This document shows, in pieces, positions 1 to 6,594 of a stretch of DNA of 6,648 bases; positions within the stretch are counted from its first letter, which is position 1, and each line of letters starts with the position of its first letter. Source of the stretch: Bacteroidia bacterium. Lineage in GTDB: Bacteria > Bacteroidota > Bacteroidia > Bacteroidales > CAJPTX01. The stretch spans positions 1 to 6,648 of the forward strand of contig CAJPTV010000112.1 in assembly GCA_905373665.1 (NCBI GenBank), in the 5' to 3' direction. The notes under the pieces were generated by a model. The model was not told the DNA's origin. It was given only the letters and a program-made list of their open reading frames with translations, and made no database searches. A program made the translations under genes and the position numbers.

Positions 1-229
1 ATGCCGAGACCGAAGTGCATACGCTGATAGGGCGTGCGGATGCTGTGGTGCATACGGAGAGTGCGATTTATGTCTTTGAGTTTAAGCTGTCGGATCGGTG
101 TACGCCCGAGGAGGCACTTGCACAGATCGAAGCAAAGGGCTACGCGACACGTTACCAGAGCGCAGGGAAGCAACTCATCTTGATTGGCGTAACCTTTGAC
201 CCAGAAAAGCGGAACATTGGGGCGTGGGC
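1..229 (+). repeat. Direct repeat copy 1 (3' coding end of tandem ATPase/nuclease paralogue)
   Basis: This segment matches 1695-1923 at an offset of 1694 bp with no gaps. I count 10 mismatches in 229 bp (about 95.6% identity), at 26, 71, 77, 89, 113, 128, 146, 152, 173 and 218. Every one is at a third codon position and none changes the protein. Similarity stops abruptly after the codon at 227-229. The left boundary is unknown because the repeat runs to the window edge, so the true repeat is probably longer. Confidence 0.97.
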
Positions 230-263
230 GTACTCACACTGGCGCGACAGCGATACGCATTAG
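1..263 (+). CDS. AAA-ATPase_like / PD-(D/E)XK nuclease-family protein, C-terminal fragment (5' end outside window)
   Basis: This is the last 86 codons and stop of a gene whose 5' part lies left of the window. The frame is set by codons beginning at position 3; a GTG at 15 is internal, because the reading frame is open to the window edge and the complete paralogue at 332-1939 continues upstream of the same point. The fragment carries the PD-(D/E)XK-like core: a Gly-Arg-Ala-Asp strand followed about 13 residues later by Glu-Phe-Lys in the run VYVFEFKL-like. From Glu-Thr-Glu-Val through Gly-Ala-Trp-Ala the protein is identical to the downstream copy; after that it ends in its own tail, YSHWRDSDTH, instead of AKSL. 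The fold is known from nuclease families, but the cellular role of this family is not established. The ATPase half is inferred from the paralogue, not seen. A truncated pseudogene cannot be excluded. Confidence 0.85.
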   Translation, partial: AETEVHTLIGRADAVVHTESAIYVFEFKLSDRCTPEEALAQIEAKGYATRYQSAGKQLILIGVTFDPEKRNIGAWAYSHWRDSDTH

Positions 264-331
264 CGGCGTTTCCGCCCCGAGCATTGTTGCCTTTTTCCCT
301 ACCTTCGTGGTAAGAACGGAGGGAGATAGCC
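264..331 (+). other. Short intergenic spacer between the tandem ATPase/nuclease genes
   Basis: The 68-bp gap holds a small GC-rich hairpin (GGCG 265-268 with CGCC 273-276), a T-run at 292-296, and TACCTTCG at 300-307, which differs by one base from the Bacteroidota -7 element TAnnTTTG. I could not place a good -33 TTTG partner at the usual distance, and the T-run is too far from the hairpin to make a convincing terminator. It may carry a weak promoter for the gene at 332, but the case is not strong. Confidence 0.3.
318..323 (+). promoter_or_regulatory. Shine-Dalgarno-like GGAGGG for the gene at 332
   Basis: GGAGGG lies 8 bases before the ATG at 332 and 14 before the alternative in-frame ATG at 338, so it favours 332 as the start. 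Such a strong site is less common in Bacteroidota than in many other bacteria, which makes the start call firmer here. Confidence 0.6.
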
Positions 332-1939
332 ATGGCAATGCAAAAAAGAGATTTACCTATCGGCGTGCAGTCTTTTCGAGACTTGCGACAGATGGGCTTC
401 GTCTACGTAGATAAGACGCCGTATATCCGTAAGCTGTTAAGCGGCAAGTTCTACTTTCTGAGTCGCCCGCGTCGCTTTGGTAAGAGCCTGTTCCTATCCA
501 CCCTCAAAGCCTATTTTCTAGGGCAAAAAGAGCTCTTTGACAGCTTAGCCCTCGCGCAAGACGAGCTGACCCTTGCGGCAGCAGAGGAGCGCGAAGCGTG
601 GATAGAGTACCCTGTTTTCTACTTGGATTTGAATACGGAGTCTTACAATACCGTTTTTGACCTAGAGAGCCTTTTAGAAGCGCACCTTGTCGAATGGGAA
701 AAGAGCTATGGGAGCGAGCCTTCGGAACGGACACTTGCGTTGCGCTTCAACGGCGTAATTCGGCGCGCTTGTGCCAAGCGGGGGCGGCAGGTTGTAATCC
801 TTATCGATGAGTATGATAAGCCCCTTTTGAATTCGGTTGTAGACCCCGAGCTGTACGAACAGTTCCGCTCGATGCTCAGCGCCTTTTATTCCAATATCAA
901 GAGTTGTGGTGAGTATATACGGTTTGTCTTCCTAACAGGCGTTTCGCGCTTCGGTAAACTCACCATCTTTAGCGGGCTAAACAATCTGAATGACATCAGT
1001 ATGGATTCTGCCTACGCGGGGATTTGTGGGATTACAGAGGCAGAGCTTCTTACGGATTTTGCTCCTGAATTAGAAGCGCTTTCTACTGTACTAAAAGTTC
1101 CCCAAGAGGAGAGCATCGCTGTACTCAAAAAGCGTTATGATGGCTATCTGTTTGTAGAGGACGGGGAGCAACTTTACAATCCGTTTAGCCTACTCAATGT
1201 ATTGCAAAAGAAACGACTCGGAGACTATTGGTATGCGACGGGTACGCCCACCTTCCTTGTCAAGTATCTTCAGTCGCGACGCTTCTTTTTGCCTGCACTG
1301 GAAAAGGATGTGGAGCTGGGCGAAGATGATTTGCAAATCAGCCCCATAGATACCCAAGACCCGATCCCGATTCTCTTCCAAACGGGGTATTTGACGCTTA
1401 AAGAATACATCGCATCGCGCGGCGTCTATAGCCTTGGCTTTCCGAACGAGGAGGTGAAGTATGGTTTTATGAAGAACCTACTCAGTGGGTATTCTAGCAA
1501 GGTGCTCAGCGTCAGTACGGAGATAGCCGCCTTCCTTCGCGAGATTGCGGTAGGCGATGTCGATGCTGTTATGCGGCGCTTGGAGGCTATCATTGGGGGC
1601 ATCCCCTACGACAATATGGCGAAGGAGGTGGTGAAGTACCGCGAACGCGATGCGGAGGTAGCGGTTTATCTGGTCTTTTCGCTCATGGGGCAGTATGCCG
1701 AGACCGAAGTGCATACGCTAATAGGGCGTGCGGATGCTGTGGTGCATACGGAGAGTGCGATTTACGTCTTCGAGTTTAAGCTATCGGATCGGTGTACGCC
1801 CGAGGAAGCACTTGCACAGATTGAAGCAAAGGGCTACGCTACACGCTACCAGAGCGCAGGGAAGCAGCTCATCTTGATTGGCGTAACCTTTGACCCAGAA
1901 AAGCGGAACATCGGGGCGTGGGCTGCAAAGTCTCTATAA
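332..1939 (+). CDS. AAA-ATPase_like / PD-(D/E)XK nuclease-superfamily protein, 535 aa
   Basis: This is a complete, uninterrupted member of the AAA-ATPase_like family (the type Pfam describes as AAA-ATPase_like followed by a PD-(D/E)XK nuclease domain). The N-terminus has the family opening PIGVQSFRDLR...YVDKT at residues 9-29. The Walker A-like loop is SRPRRFGKS at 44-52 with Lys51, and Walker B is VVILIDEYDK at 154-163 with Asp159/Glu160. FLTGVSRFGKLTIFSGLNNL at 200-219 is the conserved sensor-like segment, and KKRYDGY at 266-272 and YNPFSLLNVL at 282-291 are also typical. The C-terminal nuclease-like core has Gly-Arg-Ala-Asp at 465-468 and Glu-Phe-Lys at 481-483. It probably couples nucleotide binding to nucleic-acid cleavage or binding, but no substrate is known and cytoplasmic location is inferred from the lack of a signal peptide. 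The length is normal for the family. It is the second of two tandem paralogues, and its last 76 homologous codons are almost identical to the first. A receptor gene starts 23 bp after its stop. Confidence 0.92.
   Translation: MAMQKRDLPIGVQSFRDLRQMGFVYVDKTPYIRKLLSGKFYFLSRPRRFGKSLFLSTLKAYFLGQKELFDSLALAQDELTLAAAEEREAWIEYPVFYLDLNTESYNTVFDLESLLEAHLVEWEKSYGSEPSERTLALRFNGVIRRACAKRGRQVVILIDEYDKPLLNSVVDPELYEQFRSMLSAFYSNIKSCGEYIRFVFLTGVSRFGKLTIFSGLNNLNDISMDSAYAGICGITEAELLTDFAPELEALSTVLKVPQEESIAVLKKRYDGYLFVEDGEQLYNPFSLLNVLQKKRLGDYWYATGTPTFLVKYLQSRRFFLPALEKDVELGEDDLQISPIDTQDPIPILFQTGYLTLKEYIASRGVYSLGFPNEEVKYGFMKNLLSGYSSKVLSVSTEIAAFLREIAVGDVDAVMRRLEAIIGGIPYDNMAKEVVKYRERDAEVAVYLVFSLMGQYAETEVHTLIGRADAVVHTESAIYVFEFKLSDRCTPEEALAQIEAKGYATRYQSAGKQLILIGVTFDPEKRNIGAWAAKSL
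1695..1923 (+). repeat. Direct repeat copy 2 (3' coding end of the complete ATPase/nuclease gene)
   Basis: This is the partner of 1-229, in direct orientation and at the same place in the gene. Homology ends at the Ala codon 1921-1923, five codons before the stop. It covers the catalytic part of the nuclease-like domain. The repeat also contains the GTG at 1918 that is an alternative start for the receptor gene. Homologous exchange between the copies would remove exactly 1694 bp and leave one intact chimeric gene joined to the receptor gene. Confidence 0.97.
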
Positions 1940-1962
1940 GCTCCTTTTGCCCATACGACAAC

Positions 1963-3915
1963 GTGCGCGCCTTTCGTCTCTTCTTGTTGCTCTTTTGCCT
2001 TGTCCCGCAGTGGGGGAATGCTCAGCGGGATACAACAATAGCGATATCGCCTGTGGCTATTCGCGGTGTGCGGGTGACGGGTGTGGGGCGACGTCTTGAC
2101 AGTGCGACGCTTCATGCTTTTACTGCCCATAACGTAGCCGAGGCGCTCCGTTTCTTGGCGGGAGTGCAGGTAAAGGACTATGGCGGTATCGGGGGGCTCA
2201 AGACGGTCAATATCCGCGCTATGGGGAGTGCGCACCTTGGTGTGACACTCGACGGCGTACCGCTCCTCCACGTACAGAACGGTGTGATAGACCTTGGGCG
2301 CATCTCGCTAGACGACCTCGAACAGGTGACTATTGCCACGGACGGTAACCCCGCCACCGCATGGAGTTCGGCGCGCGAAGGAAGCCTCGGTGCGCAAATT
2401 CATTTACAAGGGGCAATTTCTCGCTTTCAAGGAAAGAAGCGACAGATTATACAAGTAAGGGGATCTGTTGGCGAATTTGGGCTATTAGAATCGCAAATAG
2501 CCTATCAAGCTCGGCTAGGGCAACGTGCCCGTTTCGCACTTCGAGGTACACTGACCGAGGCGGACGGGTGTTATCCCTTTCGCTACGTGGGTTACAATGC
2601 GCAGGGGAAGAAGGTGTATGATACGACGGCGATCCGTCACAATGGCGATATACACCGTTGGCGTATTGAAAGTGCTGGGGAGGGCGAATGGGCATCAGGG
2701 CAGTGGCGCTTGCGCCTCTCTACCTACCATGCCGAACAGGGCTTGCCTGGGGCTATTGTGAGCAATGTTTGGCGGCGCGGCGAGCGTCTCGAAACGCATG
2801 ACTCTTTTCTACAAGGAAGTTTGTTACAGCACCTTACTGCCCGCTATGCTACACGCCTTGTGGGGAAGCTAGGGTATACCACAACGCGCTATCGGCAGCT
2901 CGACCCGCTGGCACTACACGAGGAGCTGCGCTATTTTGAACGTACAGCTTACCTCTCGTGGCAACATCGTTACCAAGCGCACCCTGATTGGGAGGCAACC
3001 CTTGCTTACGACCTCGAGTGGGCAGGTCTTCGTGCGCATGACCCCGAACGACGCCAATCGCCCCTTACGCCCCCCGAGCCGTCGCGTGCCCTTCATTACC
3101 TTGCGGCACGTTTGGGGTGGCAGCCGGTGGCGTGGTATTGCCAAGCTGCGTGTCATGCGGTTATGGGCGAGGGGACGGGGGGGCATCTCCTCCCGAGCGT
3201 GTCGGTACGTTATATGCCCATTCGCCCACTGACCTTGTTCACCTATACACGTCGTTCGTTGCGCTTTCCGTCGTTCAACGAGCTTTATTACACGGGATGG
3301 GGGAGTGCCTATTTACAGCCCGAGCGGGTGTGGCAATCTGCCCTTGGGGCGCAGTGGCAAGGGGCAGGCTTCGAGCTCCGAAGCGAAGGGTATTATGCCA
3401 TGGCAGAGGAGAAGATTATCGCCCTTCCCGCGGGGAGTCAGTTCCGTTGGCGGACCTTCAATCTGGGGAAAACTCGTCTTTGGGGGATGGAAAATGCGTG
3501 TGTAGTGCACTACGGCTTGGGCGTTGCGGGGAGGCTGACGCTCCGCTTGCAGTATACCTATTCGCGCGCCATCGATGTGTCGAACCCGAAGGATAGTTAT
3601 TACCGCCACCAGATCCCCTACATCCCGCGCCACAGTGGTTCGTTCACCCTGAGCTATGTTTGGCGTGGGCTTAGTTTACACTGCAATAGTGTTTACACGG
3701 GCGAGCGTTACCACCAAGCCGAGAACACGGTTTATAACTACGAGCCCCCGTGGTATACGACCGACCTACGCCTCTGCTACCGATTTCCTATTTTTGCGAT
3801 CACGACGGAGTTGCGCCTTGATGTGAACAATCTTTTTGACCAAGCCTACGCCGTGGTGCTTAACTATCCGATGCCGGGACGCAACTGGCGTCTGAGTGTC
3901 GCTTTAACTTTATAA
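1963..3915 (+). CDS. btuB: TonB-dependent outer-membrane receptor, BtuB-like (probable corrinoid/vitamin B12 importer)
   Basis: This 650-residue protein would be a 22-strand outer-membrane channel that imports a scarce ligand using TonB energy. Residues 1-20 form a signal peptide (MRAFRLFLLLFCLVPQWGNA, cleavage before Gln21). DTTIAIS at 23-29 resembles the BtuB TonB box. The plug runs from about 45 to 140, with VAEALRFLAGVQVKDYGG at 58-75, VNIRAMG at 82-88 and VTLDGVP at 94-100. The rest is barrel, closing with NNLFDQAY at 622-629 and YPMPGRNW at 635-642, a signature of the BtuB/CirA-type group. There is no N-terminal carboxypeptidase-like domain, so it is not a SusC-type receptor. It ends in Leu rather than the usual aromatic residue. 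I chose the GTG at 1963 because it places the signal peptide at the N-terminus; a GTG at 1918 would add 15 residues and overlap the previous gene. The B12 assignment rests mainly on the BtuG-like partner that overlaps its stop. A haem or siderophore receptor is the main alternative. Confidence 0.85.
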   Translation: MRAFRLFLLLFCLVPQWGNAQRDTTIAISPVAIRGVRVTGVGRRLDSATLHAFTAHNVAEALRFLAGVQVKDYGGIGGLKTVNIRAMGSAHLGVTLDGVPLLHVQNGVIDLGRISLDDLEQVTIATDGNPATAWSSAREGSLGAQIHLQGAISRFQGKKRQIIQVRGSVGEFGLLESQIAYQARLGQRARFALRGTLTEADGCYPFRYVGYNAQGKKVYDTTAIRHNGDIHRWRIESAGEGEWASGQWRLRLSTYHAEQGLPGAIVSNVWRRGERLETHDSFLQGSLLQHLTARYATRLVGKLGYTTTRYRQLDPLALHEELRYFERTAYLSWQHRYQAHPDWEATLAYDLEWAGLRAHDPERRQSPLTPPEPSRALHYLAARLGWQPVAWYCQAACHAVMGEGTGGHLLPSVSVRYMPIRPLTLFTYTRRSLRFPSFNELYYTGWGSAYLQPERVWQSALGAQWQGAGFELRSEGYYAMAEEKIIALPAGSQFRWRTFNLGKTRLWGMENACVVHYGLGVAGRLTLRLQYTYSRAIDVSNPKDSYYRHQIPYIPRHSGSFTLSYVWRGLSLHCNSVYTGERYHQAENTVYNYEPPWYTTDLRLCYRFPIFAITTELRLDVNNLFDQAYAVVLNYPMPGRNWRLSVALTL

Positions 3916-5042
3916 TGATGAGACGAAGTGTGCTGTGTCTGCTCGCCCTTGTGGTGGCTTTACTCCTGTTGAACGGTTGTCGAAAAGATGATCCTAGAAC
4001 CTCGGAGGTGCAGCCGGGGACGAACGCACCAAAGGTACAAGGGTTCTACCTTCTAAACCAGGGGGCTTTTGGGACGAATAAGGCGTCGTTGGACTATTAC
4101 GATGCTGTGGCAGGTATCTACACCCGCGACGTGTATGCGACGAACAATCCCGAGCAAGTCAAGGCGCTGGGTGACGTGGGGAATGACCTGCAGGTTTATG
4201 GGGCGAAACTCTATGCGGTACTCAATGGGTCGAACAAGGTGGAGGTGATCGACCTTGCTACGACGCGCAGCCTTGGCAAGGTGGATATTGCGAGTCCGCG
4301 CAACATCCGTTTTGCAGGAGGACGGGGCTATGTGACGAGCTATGTTGCCGCGGGGGGGGCTACGGGCGAGGTCGTTGCGATAGATACGGCGAATTTTACC
4401 CCACAGTGGCGTGTCCCCGTAGGGCGCGAGCCTGAGGAATTGGCAGTCATCGATGCGCGGCTTTATGTTGCCAATTCGGGTGGTTTTAAGAAGCCTGACT
4501 ATGAGCGGACGCTTTCGGTGATCCCCATTGCTGAGCAGCGGGTTGCGGAGACCATCGATGTGGGGATAAACCTTGAGCTAGTGCGGGTCGACGCACACGG
4601 GCAACTCTGGGTTACGGCACGGGGCAATTATGCCGAGGTGGCATCCTCGCTCTACTGTCTTGCCAAAGACCCAGCTACGGGGAAATATGCGGTGGCGAAG
4701 GACTTGCAGCTCCCCTGTACGCGCTTTGATATTCGGGGCGATACGCTGCTTTACTACAGCACGGCGTATGATGCGACGGGAAAGGCTTCGAGTACTTTCG
4801 GCATGGTGAATGTGCGGACGCGAGAGAAGCTCGCAGGGAAGTTTATTACAGACGGTACGGAGACAGAGATCCGCACGCCCTATAACGTTGTCTTCCAGCC
4901 CGATGGAGGTAACGTCTATGTGCTTGATGCGAAGGACTATAAGTCGAGTGGCGAGCTATTTGCCTATAGTCACTCGGGGCGTTTGCTTTGGCGCTACAAG
5001 ACAGGCGACATTCCTGCGTGTATCGCGTTTGTGGGGAAGTAG
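3915..5042 (+). CDS. btuG: BtuG-like surface lipoprotein, beta-propeller (DUF5074/YncE type)
   Basis: This 375-residue lipoprotein resembles BtuG of Bacteroides, a surface-exposed seven-bladed propeller that binds cobalamin very tightly and docks on BtuB. The signal peptide is MMRRS plus a hydrophobic run (6-19), ending in the lipobox LNGC with the lipidated Cys at 22. Arg-Lys-Asp-Asp follows at once, which fits the acidic export signal that sends Bacteroidota lipoproteins to the cell surface. The mature part opens with FYLLNQGAFG at 44-53 and ASLDYYD at 57-63, the typical start of this family. It then gives propeller-like strands such as LYAVLNGSNKVEVIDL at 99-114, GYVTSYV at 138-144, EELAVIDARLYVANSGG at 174-190 and, near the C-terminus, NVYVLDAKD. 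Its ATG overlaps the receptor stop by one base (TAATG), and a second ATG follows directly at 3918; either could be used. The overlap implies coupled translation with the receptor. The specific ligand is inferred from family and context. Confidence 0.85.
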   Translation: MMRRSVLCLLALVVALLLLNGCRKDDPRTSEVQPGTNAPKVQGFYLLNQGAFGTNKASLDYYDAVAGIYTRDVYATNNPEQVKALGDVGNDLQVYGAKLYAVLNGSNKVEVIDLATTRSLGKVDIASPRNIRFAGGRGYVTSYVAAGGATGEVVAIDTANFTPQWRVPVGREPEELAVIDARLYVANSGGFKKPDYERTLSVIPIAEQRVAETIDVGINLELVRVDAHGQLWVTARGNYAEVASSLYCLAKDPATGKYAVAKDLQLPCTRFDIRGDTLLYYSTAYDATGKASSTFGMVNVRTREKLAGKFITDGTETEIRTPYNVVFQPDGGNVYVLDAKDYKSSGELFAYSHSGRLLWRYKTGDIPACIAFVGK

Positions 5043-5047
5043 GGGGG
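5041..5047 (+). promoter_or_regulatory. Purine-rich ribosome-binding candidate AGGGGGG for the gene at 5058
   Basis: The G-run overlaps the stop codon of the lipoprotein gene. It is 10 bases from the ATG at 5058 but only 4 from the in-frame GTG at 5052, which favours the ATG. It is a weak match to a standard Shine-Dalgarno sequence. Confidence 0.4.
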
Positions 5048-5057
5048 AAAGGTGGGG

Positions 5058-6503
5058 ATGGAGTATACCGACTTCAAGAAACTAGTAGATGCTTTGCTCA
5101 TCAGGTCTAGAGAGACAGAGTGGTTAGAGTTTAAGCACAATTTTCATTCAAAGGAAGAAATCGGCGAAAGAATCTCAGCCTTGTCGAATAGTGCGTATTT
5201 GAGTAACATGTCTTTTGCCTACATGGTTTTTGGTGTAGACGATGCAACCCACGAGGTGATTGGTACAGACCTGTATGGAAAGCGTAAGATGGTGGGTAAC
5301 GAAGAGTTAGAATCGTGGCTTTTTACCCGTCTAGATCCTCGTGTTGACTTTGAGATTATTGACGATTTTGACTATGAGGACAAGGGACATGTCTGTATTT
5401 TTAAGATCCCTGCTACGGTGAATCGTCCTGTGCGCTTTTCGCATGAGGCATATATTCGCGTGGGGTCGACCACACGTAAGTTAAAAGATTTTCCAAAGAA
5501 AGAAGCCAAGATTTGGAAAGGGGAACAGAAGCCATTAGAGAAGATTGTATTGAAAAAAGGGTTATCTACCCAAGAGGTCTTCTCCTATCTTAGCACGGAG
5601 ACTTATTTCGATATGATGCACCTCCCGTTCCCTCAAGATGCCAATGGAATTTTAGATAGATTCTTGTCAGAGAAGTTGATTCTCTCAGATGCGGAAGGGT
5701 ATAGTATTACAGAGCTGGGGGCTATTTTGTTTGCAAAACGTTTTTCTGATTTTGATGGATTAACACGCAAACTCGTGCGTGTCATTGTCTACAAAGGTAA
5801 GGGTAAGGTTGAGACCATTCGCGAAAAGGGTTTTGACAAAGGCTATGCACTCAGCTTTGTGGAGATGGGGGCATGGATCAATAGCCAACTTCCTGCCAAT
5901 GAGGAAATAGGACAAGCGCTCAGAAAAGAAGTGCGTATGTATCCAGAAATCGCAATTCGCGAGTTGATGGCTAATATGATTATCCACCAAGACTTTGCAG
6001 AACAAGGATTCCCGATGGTGGAAATATACGCGGATCGTATTGAGTTCTCTAATCCTGGGCAGCCACTGATCAGTACAGAGCGTTTTATTGATGAGTATCA
6101 ATCGCGAAATGATTCATTGGCAGACATCATGCGTAGAATGGGAATCTGCGAAGAGAAAGGGAGTGGAATGGATAAGACGATATCGCAAGTGGAGTTATAT
6201 CAATTACCTCCAGTTCGTTTTCAAGTTCAGGAGACGCGAACGACGGCGACGCTGTTTGCTTATCGTAAATTCGTTGATCTCGATAAGAAGGAGAGGGTAC
6301 GAGCGTGTTACCAGCATGCCTGTCTGCGATACGTCTCTAACGAGAGTATGACCAATCAGTCGCTCCGTATCCGTTTGGGAATTGAGGATAAGAATTATCC
6401 AATGGCTTCGCGAATTATCAAAGAGACGCTAGAGGCAAAACTGATAAAAGAACAGAATGTAGAGGGGAGTAACCGACATAGTTACATCCCTTATTGGGCT
6501 TAA
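5058..6503 (+). CDS. AlbA_2 (Schlafen-like) and GHKL-type ATP-binding protein with C-terminal winged-helix-like region
   Basis: This 481-residue cytoplasmic protein has the architecture often annotated as an ATP-binding, putative DNA-binding transcriptional regulator (COG2865-like). The N-terminal AlbA_2/Schlafen domain is recognised by ETEWLEFKHNF at 19-29, then ALSNSAYL at 41-48 and YMVFGVDD at 55-62, ending near YIRVGS at 132-137. A middle region (about 165-230) looks like a small helical or winged domain ending in ITELGAILFAKRF. The ATP-binding part follows: REKGFDKGY at 255-263, AIRELMANMIIHQDF at 299-313, VEIYADRIEFSNPG at 321-334, and the lid motif RRMGICEEKGSGMDK at 359-373. The C-terminal 70 residues suggest a winged helix (NQSLRIRLGI 433-442, then ASRIIKETLEAKLIKE 450-465). 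The family is linked to regulation and sometimes to defence loci; the target here is unknown. It starts 15 bp after the lipoprotein gene. Two sampled 60-bp lines are about 42-43% GC against 53-62% in the receptor and lipoprotein genes, which hints at separate acquisition. Confidence 0.88.
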   Translation: MEYTDFKKLVDALLIRSRETEWLEFKHNFHSKEEIGERISALSNSAYLSNMSFAYMVFGVDDATHEVIGTDLYGKRKMVGNEELESWLFTRLDPRVDFEIIDDFDYEDKGHVCIFKIPATVNRPVRFSHEAYIRVGSTTRKLKDFPKKEAKIWKGEQKPLEKIVLKKGLSTQEVFSYLSTETYFDMMHLPFPQDANGILDRFLSEKLILSDAEGYSITELGAILFAKRFSDFDGLTRKLVRVIVYKGKGKVETIREKGFDKGYALSFVEMGAWINSQLPANEEIGQALRKEVRMYPEIAIRELMANMIIHQDFAEQGFPMVEIYADRIEFSNPGQPLISTERFIDEYQSRNDSLADIMRRMGICEEKGSGMDKTISQVELYQLPPVRFQVQETRTTATLFAYRKFVDLDKKERVRACYQHACLRYVSNESMTNQSLRIRLGIEDKNYPMASRIIKETLEAKLIKEQNVEGSNRHSYIPYWA

Positions 6504-6527
6504 GTCCCCCTATTCTCTATGTAACTA
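6479..6527. repeat. 9-bp perfect inverted repeat spanning the stop codon, sharing the array core
   Basis: TAGTTACAT (6479-6487) and ATGTAACTA (6519-6527) are exact reverse complements separated by 31 bases that include the TAA stop at 6501-6503. Both arms contain the ATGTAAC core of the downstream 11-bp array. The left arm is inside the coding sequence (Ser-Tyr-Ile codons), so chance is possible. The stem is AT-rich and the loop long, so a stable RNA hairpin is doubtful. Confidence 0.5.
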
Positions 6528-6537
6528 CCATGTAACT
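6516..6537 (+). repeat. Two diverged units of the 11-bp repeat
   Basis: ATGTAACT occurs at 6519-6526 and again at 6530-6537, exactly 11 bases apart, giving units TCTATGTAACT and ACCATGTAACT. These share 8 of 11 or more positions with the GGCATGTAACT unit of the main array. They sit 57 bp before that array and are not in phase with it. Confidence 0.75.
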
Positions 6538-6538
6538 G

Positions 6539-6565
6539 AGCGGGTAAAATCTCGCACCGCTTTTT
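6539..6565 (+). terminator. Candidate rho-independent terminator after the AlbA_2 gene
   Basis: AGCGG (6539-6543) can pair with CCGCT (6557-6561) around a 13-base loop, with one extra G-T pair possible outside, and the stem runs directly into TTTTT at 6561-6565. It begins 35 bp after the stop of the gene at 5058-6503. The stem is short and the loop large, so its strength is uncertain. Confidence 0.5.
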
Positions 6566-6572
6566 CCCACAA

Positions 6573-6592
6573 GCCTGATAGAATCAGAGGGC
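6573..6592. other. Small hairpin just before the tandem array
   Basis: CTGAT (6575-6579) and ATCAG (6583-6587) form a 5-bp stem with a 3-base loop. It can be lengthened by GC (6573-6574) with GC (6591-6592) across a 3-base bulge. It ends two bases before the first array unit. No T-run follows, so it is not a terminator on the + strand, and chance is possible. Confidence 0.35.
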
Positions 6593-6594
6593 AG

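Noticed and set aside
265..296. GGCG/CGCC hairpin and T-run as a terminator of the first ATPase/nuclease gene
   Set aside because: The stem is only 4 bp and the T-run begins about 15 bases after it, too far for an intrinsic terminator.
300..307. TACCTTCG as a Bacteroidota -7 promoter element for the gene at 332
   Set aside because: It differs from TAnnTTTG by one base and has no good TTTG element at the expected upstream distance, so I mention it only in the spacer entry.
224..313. Short frame from GTG 224 to TAA 313 in the spacer after repeat copy 1, with a loose resemblance to the receptor signal peptide (LLPFSLPSW versus LLFCLVPQW)
   Set aside because: It would suit a decayed receptor start after the first copy, but only a few residues match and the DNA alignment needs gaps. 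Given about 96% identity in the adjacent repeat, a recent duplicate flank should match far better.
332..1939. Transposase or insertion sequence explaining the duplicated genes
   Set aside because: The protein has AAA-ATPase_like and PD-(D/E)XK features rather than a DDE or serine/tyrosine recombinase core, and I see no terminal inverted repeats or target duplications around it.
1846..2271. 141-codon - strand open frame across the ATPase/receptor junction
   Set aside because: It lies antisense to two well-supported genes, matches no family I recognise and has no signal or start context supporting it.
3117..3596. 159-codon + strand open frame within the receptor gene
   Set aside because: It is an out-of-frame shadow of the GC-rich receptor sequence, with low-complexity Arg/Gly-rich composition and no recognisable domain.
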